From positions 8,866,001-8,930,000 of the forward strand of contig JAFFJZ010000007.1 of assembly GCA_018340375.1 (NCBI GenBank): 64,000 nt of DNA, written 5' to 3'. The translations under genes and the position numbers were made by a program. The notes beneath the pieces are model-generated. The model did no database searches and was not told the origin of the DNA. It saw only the letters and a program-made list of their open reading frames with translations. Within the stretch, counting starts at the first letter, position 1. Every line of letters starts with the position of its first letter. Positions 42,001 to 50,586 of the stretch are shown here, one piece after another. The DNA is from Gonatopus flavifemur. Its lineage: Eukaryota > Arthropoda > Insecta > Hymenoptera > Dryinidae.

Positions 42001-44824
42001 TTCACCATTCACAATATAATATTTACATGGAAATCAACATTATTCCCATTGATATCTCACTTCAACTGGAGAGATTATTCTGTGTTCATTTTTGGAGATA
42101 TTCTCATGGGATGATTTCAGTTTCCAATGATAATTCCAGGAACATTAAATATAGAAATGATATGGGAACTCACTGAATCCTTACCCTACAGCCTCAAAAA
42201 TACTGCACGCATGTTGGATGAAGCTGAAGAACATCATTTCCGAAGTGACCAATATTGTCATGTGGACTATGAAATTCAAAGACACCTGACACCAAATTGG
42301 ATAGAAGTATTTATCTTCGTCTACAAAATGTACGGCTTGTACCACCTGTTGCAAACGCCGAGACTCGTTCAGAGGTTGCAAAATGTCCAGTAATTTTGGC
42401 GTGAATGGGAACAGGCAAAACAACAGTGAACCTCCATAACAGTAACCTAAACATGAGATCAACGATGGGAAAATTGTCAACTTCATCTCTCGAATCATTC
42501 TCACCCGCCCAGTGAACACAATTATCAATTTCCACAGAATTTTCAATTATTTATATTCGTCGATGTATATTACTCACCCATGAAGAGAATGAGGAAAATT
42601 TTTCCCCTCTCAGCAAATTTATCCATAATATTTCTTTCTTCCCCTCGGTTGAATATTTCCCAGTTGTGATCCATTTGGAATATAAGTCTTTCGATCTGTG
42701 ATTCATAATAAACCACCCTCAGTCAATTTGGTAAGAGGTCTCATAATACAGCACGGGAAAATTCACCTTGTAGGATGATAATGCATCGCTTCGAGTCTTC
42801 AAATGGAAATTTTTACAAAATATATTGTCGAATAATTCACATCGTAAGAGAAAAACCTATTCTTATCGCATAATGTGAAGTATTTGACGGTATATATTTT
42901 GTGAAAATTTCCATTCAAAGGCTCGAAGCGAACCATTGTCATCTTACAAGGTGAATCTCTCCATTTTCTTCATTCCGTGGGCGAAATATCTTGAAAATGT
43001 CTTGTGAAAGTATTTGAAGGATATTGCATGAAAATTTCCTATATCCATGCGATATATTTGTCTAGTCATTTCGTTTGTGACAAACTATTCGAGAAGATTT
43101 CAATGATATTCGAATACCGCGGGGTGCAGCAATTCTGGATTTAGGAAAAGAATTCACGATAAACAAAATGTCTAAAACTTGCAAAATGTTGCATATCACG
43201 TCTCAAGATATCGAATCAATATCACTTAGCCAGTGCTCGAAAGGTAAAGGTTTATTTCAATACAATTACACGGGAAAAAGTAATGAGCTATCATTTGCAT
43301 AGCTGATTATTAGCTGCGGTAGCTACTTTTTAGCTGTCACAGCTACTCACTTAGCGATAGTAGCAAGAAATGTAGCTGTCGCAGCGAAAATTCAACAGCT
43401 AAATTATTTGGGTATGCGAATGTCAACCACAAAAACTGTGCAGTTACAGCTACGATTTCCTACTGCGGTAACTAAAGAATAGCTACAGTTGCAATTATTC
43501 GAGCTACAGTGGTGAAAAAAGCATGCTAAAGAAGTGATTAGCTGCCACAGCTATTCCCTTTTTTCCGTTTGGAAGTTTTGGATCGCGTAGTCACTTTGTT
43601 TGAGATGGCCCTTCGAGTTTAACGAGAATGTTTAAAATTGAAGGAACTGAGGAATTCAGCTTTGGAAAAGGATAATTAATTACAAGTGCAGTAGGATTTG
43701 AAGCGGAGAGAATGGACTGTATTTGATGGGTTTAGACAAAAAAAAAAGATAATTGGAGTGATAACGAATTTACTGACACGTAATTGACAAGTTCTCATGA
43801 CTGACTGACTAAATACTGTACAGCAAGTGAGAGGGGGGTGTTCCCCGTAGTACGATACACACGAGACGAGAGGGGCTGTATTACACGGTACTGATAATTT
43901 CGAACTTGACAGCGCTCTTTTCGAAACACACTTTAAACTTTTGAAGCGTGTAAATATATCAACAATCTAGATTGAGGGGTCTCTAATGAAACATTTTATC
44001 CATTGTATTCAATATATTAGAGTTCGAATTGAACAGAAGAGTATAAAACACTCACCTTATCTCTATTTAAATATGCAGTTATATATTTGATTGAACAAGT
44101 AAACTGACCACCCAAAATCGCAATCGCGTCTATAAAACCTTCTCTTATCAGGTCATCTTCCGATTTAAAGAACCATGAAATCTAGAATGTCAAAGACGCC
44201 ACATATTTATTCCCATTAATTCTGATCAAACAGGTCCAATAAGCGATTTATAGTAGAGTCATTCCTTGCATTGATTCAATGTTATTTAATGTTCCTATTC
44301 AGAGAGAAAAAGGGTTGCGCAACATTGAATTCTTCGGATTTTTTTGTCATCTTAATTTTCAAGTTTCGCAAATAGTACAACTTGCTTTTTATACATAGGA
44401 TAACATCAAGTTGGAGGAACTTGAGTATTTCCAGTCATATAAACTTTAATGTTGAAATTACAGTCACCAGCATGCCGTAAAAATAGTCAAAACATCACGA
44501 GTCCACGAGATTTACTATGAAATGGAATGAAGTTCAAATAGAAATGAGAGTTCATACAAAAATGTCCATGTTAATTGTTTCATATAAATTCATATGAAAC
44601 TTCCGAAGCAATTTTTTCACATGAGATCACATCAACAGAGAGAATGAATGATGGTAACAGAAGTATGAATTCCTTACATGTGCGAATGTAGAACAAATTA
44701 TGACTATAAAGATTCCAATGATACGTCTCCGACTGAAATTTTGATCTTGAAATGGCCATTGTCCTACCGTACATAACAGATACTTGTGAATCTTATAATG
44801 TTCTTGATCGAGGAGATCCCTCAT
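30014..44824 (-). CDS. Odorant receptor OR2 (7tm_6 family), complete, 9 exons over 14.8 kb
   Basis: A complete receptor of 391 residues. Exons, 5' to 3': 44678-44824, 44056-44181, 42578-42695, 42185-42446, 40230-40349, 34384-34474, 33021-33151, 30141-30273 and 30014-30061. Every intron is GT..AG, all phases agree, and there is no stop before the final TGA. The start is placed at MRDLLDQEHYKIHKYLL, aligned with OR1; an upstream ATG at 44851 would add nine residues. Motifs: GQWPFQ (exon 1), MDHNWEIF (exon 3), PLNESR, HFVDEDKYFYP and FIQHACSIF (exon 4), ESTYGLSFL (exon 6), IFIPAYGGQ (exon 7), EWYEAP (exon 8), SAVSYFMVL (exon 9). By family it is an inverted 7-TM channel subunit partnering Orco. 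Intron 5 alone is 5.8 kb, filled with MITEs; intron 7 holds a dead mariner. The intact frame suggests a working gene. Confidence 0.92.
31373..32647 (-). mobile_element. Mariner element in OR2 intron 7
   Basis: Inverted ends T(A/T)AGGTGTACAAATAAG with TA flanks (31371-31372, 32648-32649), continuing to TTTCCG(T/C)GG. It is 1275 bp. It contains a frameshifted transposase. Same orientation as the receptor. Confidence 0.9.
31439..32475 (-). pseudogene. Mariner DD34D transposase, one frameshift
   Basis: The N-terminal part (32475 to about 31900; MSSFIPNKHHLRELL) has the HTH region, GNWVPYELKPRDVERR and HRIVTGDEKWIHYDNP with the first catalytic aspartate. The C-terminal part (about 31900 to 31439), in another frame, has LLHDNARPHVAAP and YSPDLAPSDYHLF with 34 residues between aspartates. 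The junction near 31890-31905 needs a single indel. Otherwise the frame is open and close to 345 residues in total, so the element decayed only recently. Confidence 0.9.
33450..33578. repeat. MITE, CACTGGGAAGG ends, OR2 intron 6
   Basis: 129 bp, ends CACTGGGAAGG and CCTTTTTACCCAGTG, TA flanks on both sides (33448-33449 and 33579-33580). Inner arms share ATTGGTTACTAATGCC-type complementarity with GGCATTGACGCCCAAT. Confidence 0.75.
34808..35033. repeat. MITE, CACGGAGAAGAAAG ends, OR2 intron 5
   Basis: Left end CACGGAGAAGAAAG, right end AAACCGTTTTTCCTCCGTG. The interior has AACAAATTTGTTAACAG and TTAGCTG motifs. About 226 bp, non-coding. Confidence 0.65.
35291..36700. repeat. MITE split by a large AT-rich palindrome, OR2 intron 5
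   Basis: The left part starts CACGGAGAAAAACATTC after TA. It contains GGCTGTGACAGCAAA and AGCTATGACAGCG. The right part ends TCGCTGTCACAGCAAATTTC and CCCTCCGTG. Between them lie a TCTCG-rich stretch (35500-35650) and the palindrome at 35679-36593, both later insertions. Confidence 0.65.
35679..36593. repeat. Large palindromic element of TTTCTCATAA repeats
   Basis: Ends CCCTGGCGAAAAAATTTCT and GTGAAACTTTTCCGCCAGGG. The left half repeats TTTCTCATAATTTTTC-type words about ten times; the right half repeats their complement (TATGAGAAATTATGA). 915 bp, no coding frame. A clean target duplication was not found. Confidence 0.75.
37404..38461. repeat. Element rich in GAATATTC/GAATGTTC words, OR2 intron 5
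   Basis: Inverted ends CCCAGGTAGCACAAG and CTTGTGCTACTAGGG. The outer thirds are dense in AGAATGTTCT- and GAATATTC-type units. A GC-rich element (38185-38309) is nested in it. No transposase. The ends resemble those at 11696-11983. Confidence 0.7.
38185..38309. repeat. GC-rich short element, copy 2
   Basis: CAGCACGCGGACATTTCTCC to ATCGGTGGATGTGCTG, preceded by TA. It shares the interior of 17641-17776 but lacks the ACCACCGATCC segment at the left end. Confidence 0.75.
39071..39232. repeat. Inverted-repeat element with C6/G6 arms, OR2 intron 5
   Basis: Arms ACTAGATCTCTCCCCCCAG... and CTGGGGGGAGAAATTTGG...CTAGT share CCCCCCAGTTTTCTCAG. About 160 bp, non-coding. Confidence 0.65.
40450..40632. 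repeat. Short dispersed element, copy 2
   Basis: Related to 16097-16254: AAGTAAAACTTACTTCC, TTTAAGATGCAGCCAAAACT, GACACAATGGAAAAAACTG and TCAGTCAGACTTTTTATAG occur in the same order. Lies in OR2 intron 4. Confidence 0.5.
40684..40774. repeat. 91-bp hairpin MITE, OR2 intron 4
   Basis: The arms are 29 bp (CACGGAAAAAAGGGTGGTTG... and its complement) with one mismatch around a short loop. TA precedes it. It is the smallest member of the CACGGA-ended group. Confidence 0.85.
41834..42002 (-). other. Open stretch with strong splice donor, possible unassigned exon
   Basis: The minus strand is open from about 42002 and encodes PYEKIFIEIFNKIPHFIELP and VTKKLHEFDLHSQCEFVNR before AGG|GTGAGT. It lies in OR2 intron 4. 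It does not fit the receptor, whose phases already join without it. No acceptor is obvious. It may be chance. Confidence 0.2.
42752..42979. repeat. Palindromic MITE, CACGGGAAAATTCACC ends, OR2 intron 2
   Basis: CACGGGAAAATTCACCTTGT and GCTTCGAG pair with CTCGAAGC and ACAAGGTGAATC before CATTCCGTG. Long arms, non-coding. Confidence 0.75.
43269..43569. repeat. MITE with repeated AGCTGTNACAGCT motifs, copy 2, OR2 intron 2
   Basis: Starts CACGGGAAAAAGTAATG after TA and ends CTATTCCCTTTTTTCCG. The interior holds TTAGCTGTCACAGCTACTC, GTAGCTGTCGCAGC and further GTAGCTAC words. It matches 16720-16951 in opposite orientation. Confidence 0.75.
44420..44560 (-). pseudogene. Possible decayed second copy of OR2 exon 2
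   Basis: The minus strand, in two frames, gives ISWTRDVLTIFTACW and GMLVTVISTLKFI, recalling exon 2 (ISWFFKSEDDL... and GGQFTCSIKYI). Stops and a shift are present. The intact exon 2 is at 44056-44181. Weak evidence. Confidence 0.2.
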
Positions 44825-44851
44825 TTCACCACTGCGCTCAGATCCTTCCAT

Positions 44852-46097
44852 GGGTAAGATACGATTCTAACTGATGTCTCGAAGTTGCTAGTAGTCTGTG
44901 TATTGTAACTTATATCGATTCCTGTAACTCTCGCTCGTCCTCTGTAAATGTTCAGTAACACGGATATCTCATGAGACTTCATCCACCGATAAGTTCAATT
45001 CTTCCCTCTGAAACTCCGTGCGAATTTTTTTACATTTTTCTTTCGTTTTTGCATGGTCGTATCCAGGGGGAAAATGCATGAAGAAATGTTTTGAAACGAG
45101 AGAAGATTACAGTCTCTGAAGAATATCCGTTTTTTTCGAATAATAGGTTTTGATTGTCGTGTAAAGAAATGTGGCTTGAGGGGAATAACTGTTCATGTTG
45201 GATATAGTCTTACGATTTTCTCAATTTCTAATGCATGTCACTGTAGACACTATTTTGCTTCATACAATTCATTGTGAAGCGCAATGTTGGATGACATACT
45301 CATTTCAGAATGCGAGTGTAATGTCATTATGATAAGAATTGAGAGGATTTTAATCTTATAAAGTACATGTGTAGAGTTCGACGGGTTGACAGCGTCTGTG
45401 TTTTCCAGTACTTATTGAACTTCAAAATATGATCAACGGGTAAGACTTCTATGTAATCAAATTCTTAGTACTGTACAGGTCCTCGCAACAGCTCACTCTG
45501 AGTGACTTATATGATCTTCACGACATGGTGTGATTTCCGATCATTGAGTAGTCAAAACAACAGAAGACAAATAAAAGCATTTGTTGTTGTGTATTCAAAT
45601 GAGTATTCTGTATATCTGTGTGTTACAGCAATGACAGTTTCAACTCGTCGATTTGATGCTCGACTTCAAAATCGACATTGAGTGATAACGTTTGATTGGA
45701 TGTCGCAGAGAATGTTGTTTCATATGTTCACATTGACGACCTCTCCTCAAATTATGGACATAATTGACGTCAAAAGCATGAAAATTTGCCCTGATAGCTG
45801 TGATCCGCACCTGCAGCTAGGAGAGCCACAAATCAGTGAAAAACGACAAAGGAACAGGATTTACGCAAATTACGAATTTGTTAAAATTATCTATGATTCC
45901 CACCTGCTTGCAAACTTCCAACGTGTTTCCCTGAAAATTTTGTTCCCCATACTGCACGCAAAAATTCTAAAACAGGCCGTCAATGTCCGCCCAGTCGTCG
46001 AAGCGTTCCCGAATGTGCGTTTTCGCTACCAACAGTGCTGCAGTAGTAACATAGTAGCATTCCTAAAATTTTCACACTGCCTTGCTACCGTAACATA
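44852..46097. other. Upstream flank of OR2, no gene recognised
   Basis: Presumed promoter side of OR2. A plus-strand open frame (45682-46185) of 167 codons has no known motif and runs into a MITE, so it is not called as a gene. Confidence 0.4.
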
Positions 46098-46366
46098 CAC
46101 AGTAAAAAATTTTTCGTCAAATTCAACACATGAGCGAATGTTAACCATTTTTCTTCACACTCAATGTGTGTTGATTCCAGAGTGACACTTATAAAGTGTT
46201 AATTTGAACTCGAATAACATTTTAATGTGTTGAAAATGAATCGATCGAACAGCATTTGATCAGTGTGTTAAATGAACACACAAAAGTGTTAAATATTCAA
46301 CACTTGAATTTCAACACGTAGTTAAATATCCAACACTTGAATTTTGACACTTACTTCTTTTTTACA
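46098..46366. repeat. MITE with AACAC/GTGTT word repeats
   Basis: Starts CACAGTAAAAAATTTTTCG after TA. The interior repeats CAACACTTGAATTT and GTGTTAAAT words and ends near ACTTCTTTTTTACAC. It resembles 2394-2593 in style. The right end is uncertain. Confidence 0.55.
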
Positions 46367-46689
46367 CAATGACGGATATATGTATTACCGTGTATATGTA
46401 TTACAATTGATAATATACCGCTGCCTCAGCGCTCCCAATATTATCAGGGAGTGCTAGCGAATAGTTTCTTCATCTAGTGGTCACAATTATAATCATTCAT
46501 TGTGACGTGGTATTTTTCAAATACCTCGTCACATGGAATTTTTGTAATCTTCTCTCTCTCGTCGATGTCGAAAATCGAAATCATAGCCGTCAAGACAGAC
46601 TCTCATTATAGTTTTATAAGGAATTTGCATTGTATAGAGTCTCTAGGACAGCCGTGTGATTGCCGACTAATACGAATTTGTATTATTTC

Positions 46690-47190
46690 TCTCGCTTTCT
46701 CGCTTTCTTCTTCTTTTTCTTCCTCTAGCTGCTTGGTATGCTTGCTTGGCGGGGAACAGATGGATAGATAGAGGCGTGAGGACCACCATGAGAGGAGGAA
46801 GGGGGGTACACATATCGCCACTGCCGTACGACGAAATACCGAAATACCGGTGGAGCCCGGTCTGATCTATGAAGGGAAATTTCCACGCCACCGGTGCCCT
46901 CGCTATCGACGACCATGGGGCCACGTGCTATTGGAAATACGTTTCGAATTTGCAAATAGGGCCACCGGTGGCCTAATTATGAATTATGTGAAATGGAGGG
47001 GATAGAATTTCGCTCATCGGCTCTCATTACATTTGCGAGACGATCAGTCTCAATCTTGGCGGCTTTCACGTTAGCGTGCTTTTGTTTGTGTGTGGAGTCA
47101 GAGAGTTGAGTGGTGATAAAGTGCCACGCGCCGACTCCGTTTGGAGTGAGCCGATCAATCGATCTTTTTGAGAGCCGGTGAGTTCCCTCC
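46690..47190. other. GC- and CpG-rich island of unknown role
   Basis: Base composition rises sharply compared with the neighbours (GTGGAGCCCGGTCTG, CCACCGGTGCCCTCG). On the plus strand GAGAGCCG|GTGAGT near 47175 is a textbook donor following a non-coding stretch, as at the end of a 5' untranslated exon. No downstream coding exon was found. It could be a promoter, a retroelement 5' end or imported sequence. Confidence 0.35.
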
Positions 47191-47705
47191 ATTCATGATA
47201 TTTCGTGTATTGGAATTTCTCATGGCGAATTCTTCCCTTCTTTCGTGTTTTGATTTTCTCTTGTGCGGGACGCTGAAGTTCCCGCCAAGTGGTACAGAAA
47301 GAATAGAGGGAAGCGCGAGGCTGATCTCTCAGTGTATGTACGTTTTTCTATTGCACCGATTGACCGGTATTCTATTAAATTTATAGTTAGTTAGAGTAGA
47401 ATCACTTTTATTCGACCCACTGCTTGTAACTTTTCATTTTTATACCAATTATATGTTCCAATTTTAATTAATTGCCGTGTGCGATTGCCTCTCACCCGCC
47501 ATTATTCCACGCTCCCCTTTCACCCACCCCCTCTACTCTCTAAATCTAAAAGAGTGAAAAATCGCAAGTTTCACTACACTAAGTGTCAGAAGTGAGCCTG
47601 TTCGCTTCGAGTGGAATTTTCACTCGTTTCGAGTGACCTCTCACTCTTTTAGAGTGAAAAATTCACTCTAGCGTCGAAGTGGTTGTGAATTTCTAACCTC
47701 AAACC
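47191..47705. other. Intergenic, small GAGTGAAAA palindromes
   Basis: Between 47550 and 47670, words such as AGAGTGAAAAAT and TTTCACTCTTTTAGAGTG alternate in both orientations. This may be a small palindromic element. Otherwise nothing is recognised. Confidence 0.35.
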
Positions 47706-48395
47706 TTAGAATATCACTCTGCAATTTTCTTTTGGGTTCAGCTTGTATAGAAATCTATCTATGATTAATCTGTTTTCGTGTCTTCCAGCGAGTCTCAATT
47801 GTGCCATTAATCTAACTAAATCAATTGGGCATCTTGATTTCAGGTTGTGTGTCTCTAGATTAGGAATAGGCGGTTCACATTGGAAGTAGTTGGAGAAGTT
47901 GAAATCCAATTGATCATCGTTCTTCAATCTTTCTACGAGGGTTTTGAAAATTCGTCGACGATTATCTTTCCAATATTTCATACTAAGATTTTCACTCAGT
48001 TAAACACACAGTTCTCTTCCAAGTAGATCACGGAATTGGTTCAGCCAGTTATATCTCGATGATGACTGGGAGTACATTTGTTGTGAATTATGAAGTCTAT
48101 ATATACAAATTTTAGGTAATCTAAGATCGTCCATTTTCATCACTCTTATCATCCAGTTATATGTAAGTTGTGATATTCTAAGCTTAATTTTTGCAGCACC
48201 AACTTCAGTTCTCACCGCATAACTAGTGGTATGTTTTGGTAACAAGAGAACCCTTTCGAAAAAGTTGAGTTGGGCTGTTTCGATTGAACCTGAGTATGAA
48301 AGCGCCCAAATCATAACATTATGCAGAAGTACAGGTCCGACTAGGTGGTTGAATAATTTAAGTTTACTACCTGAGTAAAAAAAAAAGTCAAGCAC
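47706..48395 (-). pseudogene. LINE ORF2 C-terminal fragment, one in-frame stop
   Basis: The minus strand from 48395 encodes LFNHLVGPVLLHNVMIWALS, QLNFFERVLLLPKHTTSYAV, RTEVGAAKIKLRIS and, after a TAA at about 48000, KYWKDNRRRIFKTLVERL and RLAGRHENRLIIDRF. This is the region after the reverse transcriptase palm in many insect LINEs. The clade differs from the jockey-like LINE at 19-25 kb. The fragment is open apart from the one stop and is cut at 48395, where a tandem repeat region begins. Confidence 0.75.
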
Positions 48396-48799
48396 TTGTC
48401 GAGAAGTGATCCAGCTATGCTCAGGACGTTGGCAAGACAGAATCCGGAGAGAGGTGCAGTTATTGAGATAGATGTACTAGGGCTCAATATTGGGGGAAGT
48501 ACATGGACAAAAGGGCATGGGTTTGGAACGTATCCATTTGTCTAGCAATTATTGGAGATCTGGAGGCCAGTTGAGTCCGGATTGAGCTCAAGCCACGGCA
48601 AACTGAGATAATTCAGATGATTAAGCATTTGAGCTCAAGGTCAAGCAGAACAACAGGTCACAGTCCTAGTACGACGACATGAGTCTATTATTTAACGAAT
48701 ATGAACGACAGTGGATCAAGCCACACCACAGGTGCAAATCAAGGGTAAAAAGTTGAGCAAGATTTCTTGGTCAAATAATATATAACACGGATGCGTAGT

Positions 48800-50180
48800 C
48801 AAGCATGAAGAACAAACCAAAGTCGAGCGATAAACCAGCGACATGTAGCAGCAGGAACTCTTGCTGGATCCCTTTTATACCGTAATTGGAAAGCGAGGTG
48901 TAGCTCAATATACAGCGAACGGTCAAGTGTTGCTATTTTCTTCATCAATTTCATAACAAGAGACTGAAAACGGAGTCGAGCGAAAGTATATTTGACAATC
49001 AATGTCCGGGAATCATACATGGATTTTTCGAATGATTGTCACAGACTTCAGGTCAAACAGAGGTACAGCATGAGATCAAGCTTCAACTACCCATACTGTA
49101 CCTGCTGTCTAATTATGAAGTATGTGAAGTCCCGCGAGGAGTGCAGATCGGGGCCATGCTACGATCAATTCTACATGATTCTGAAGAATTTGGACCTAGT
49201 ACGCGAAGTCAAGCGGAAGTGCATTTGGCGGTCAATTGCCGCCTGTGTCAGATTGATTTTCATAAATGATTGCGAGCGGACTGTTATCAAGCGAAAGTCC
49301 AGCATTCAATCAAGCTGTTGAATGGGCTGTTGTTGCAGGGTTTTGTTCAGACCGTTTTCAACGCTGTGTCCAGCCGAATATACAGCAAACGGTCAAGTAT
49401 TGCTGTTTTCTCCATAATTTGAACAACAAGAGATTAAAAAACAGGAGTCAAGCGAAAGTATATCCAACGATCAGTGTCCGCGAACTACATATGGAGTTTC
49501 GAAAGATTTTCACAGACTTCAAGTCAAACAGAGGTACAGTATGAGGTCAAGCTCCAACCATCCATACTGTACCTGCTGTTTGATTATGACGTATGGAAAG
49601 TCAAGCGAAGAGTACAGATCGAGGTCATGCTGCGTTGAATTTTGTATGATTCTATAGAACATTGACCTTGAACGTCAAGCGCGATTGCAGTTCCTGGTCA
49701 TTTGTTGGGCTTTTACGAGTGATCCTTATAATGATTGCCAGCGATATGTTGTCAAATAAGAAGAGTCCAGCGTGCAATCAAGCTGTTTTACGGGCTCTTA
49801 TTGGATGTCTTCGTTCAGATCATTTTTATCGCGGAGTCTAGCTGGAGATACAGCAAACTGTCAAGTATTGCTATTTTCTCCATTATTTCCGTATCCGAAA
49901 GCTGAAAAAAGGGTCCAATGAAACTATATTCCACAAGCAATGCCCAGGAACTTGAGATTGATTTTTCGAGTAATTTTCACGAGCCTTTAGATCTAGCAGA
50001 AGTACAGCAAGGGATCAAGCCCCGACGACTCATACTGCATATGCAGTTCAATTGTCACGGATATGAAGTCAAGCGAGGAGTACAGATCGAAGTCATGCTG
50101 CCTTCCATTCTGCCTGATTCTATACAACATACGCCTGATAAGGAAAGTCAAACTCCTCGAGTTTGGTCTCTTGGTTTTTA
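48800..50180. repeat. Tandem repeat, about 470-bp monomer
   Basis: CGAAAGTATATTTGAC at 48981, CGAAAGTATATCCAAC at 49453 and TGAAACTATATTCCAC near 49919 mark homologous points 472 and 466 bp apart. Matching blocks (CGGTCAAGTATTGCT, CATACTGTACCTGCTGT) keep their order. GTCAAGCG recurs many times. About 2.7 copies; older decayed copies may reach back to 48400. Confidence 0.75.
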
Positions 50181-50586
50181 GTCTGCTTCGTCTGTCTGCA
50201 GCAGTGATCAAGAGTTGAAAATTGACAATTTCTAATGAAAACACATAGTTTATTCTTCCACAAATTCTTCCATACATATTCAATGCTAATTTACGTTGTT
50301 ATTGTATCGTATTGTATTGTAATAGTTTAAGACTAGTGCATGTTCTTGCGAATATCTTTTCGAATCAATTATATGTAATAAAAGTATTCTTTTACAACAG
50401 GAAGGAAAATTATTTGCAAATTAATAAAAAAAATACAGCACATGAAATTCACCATTCTCTCAGAAGTTCATTTTTCCTTATTCTACTCCAATTCTATGAT
50501 ATTTACAGGTTGAATAGCATAAATCTTTCTACTGTTTTTAATATCGATTTGGTAATAAGTACATACTAAACAATTTATATTCACAG

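Noticed and set aside
41697..42176. 159-codon plus-strand open frame
   Set aside because: Low-complexity AT-driven translation opposite another open stretch in OR2 intron 4; no motif.
45682..46185. 167-codon plus-strand open frame
   Set aside because: No recognisable motif or splice context, and its 3' part runs into a MITE (from 46098). Treated as chance.
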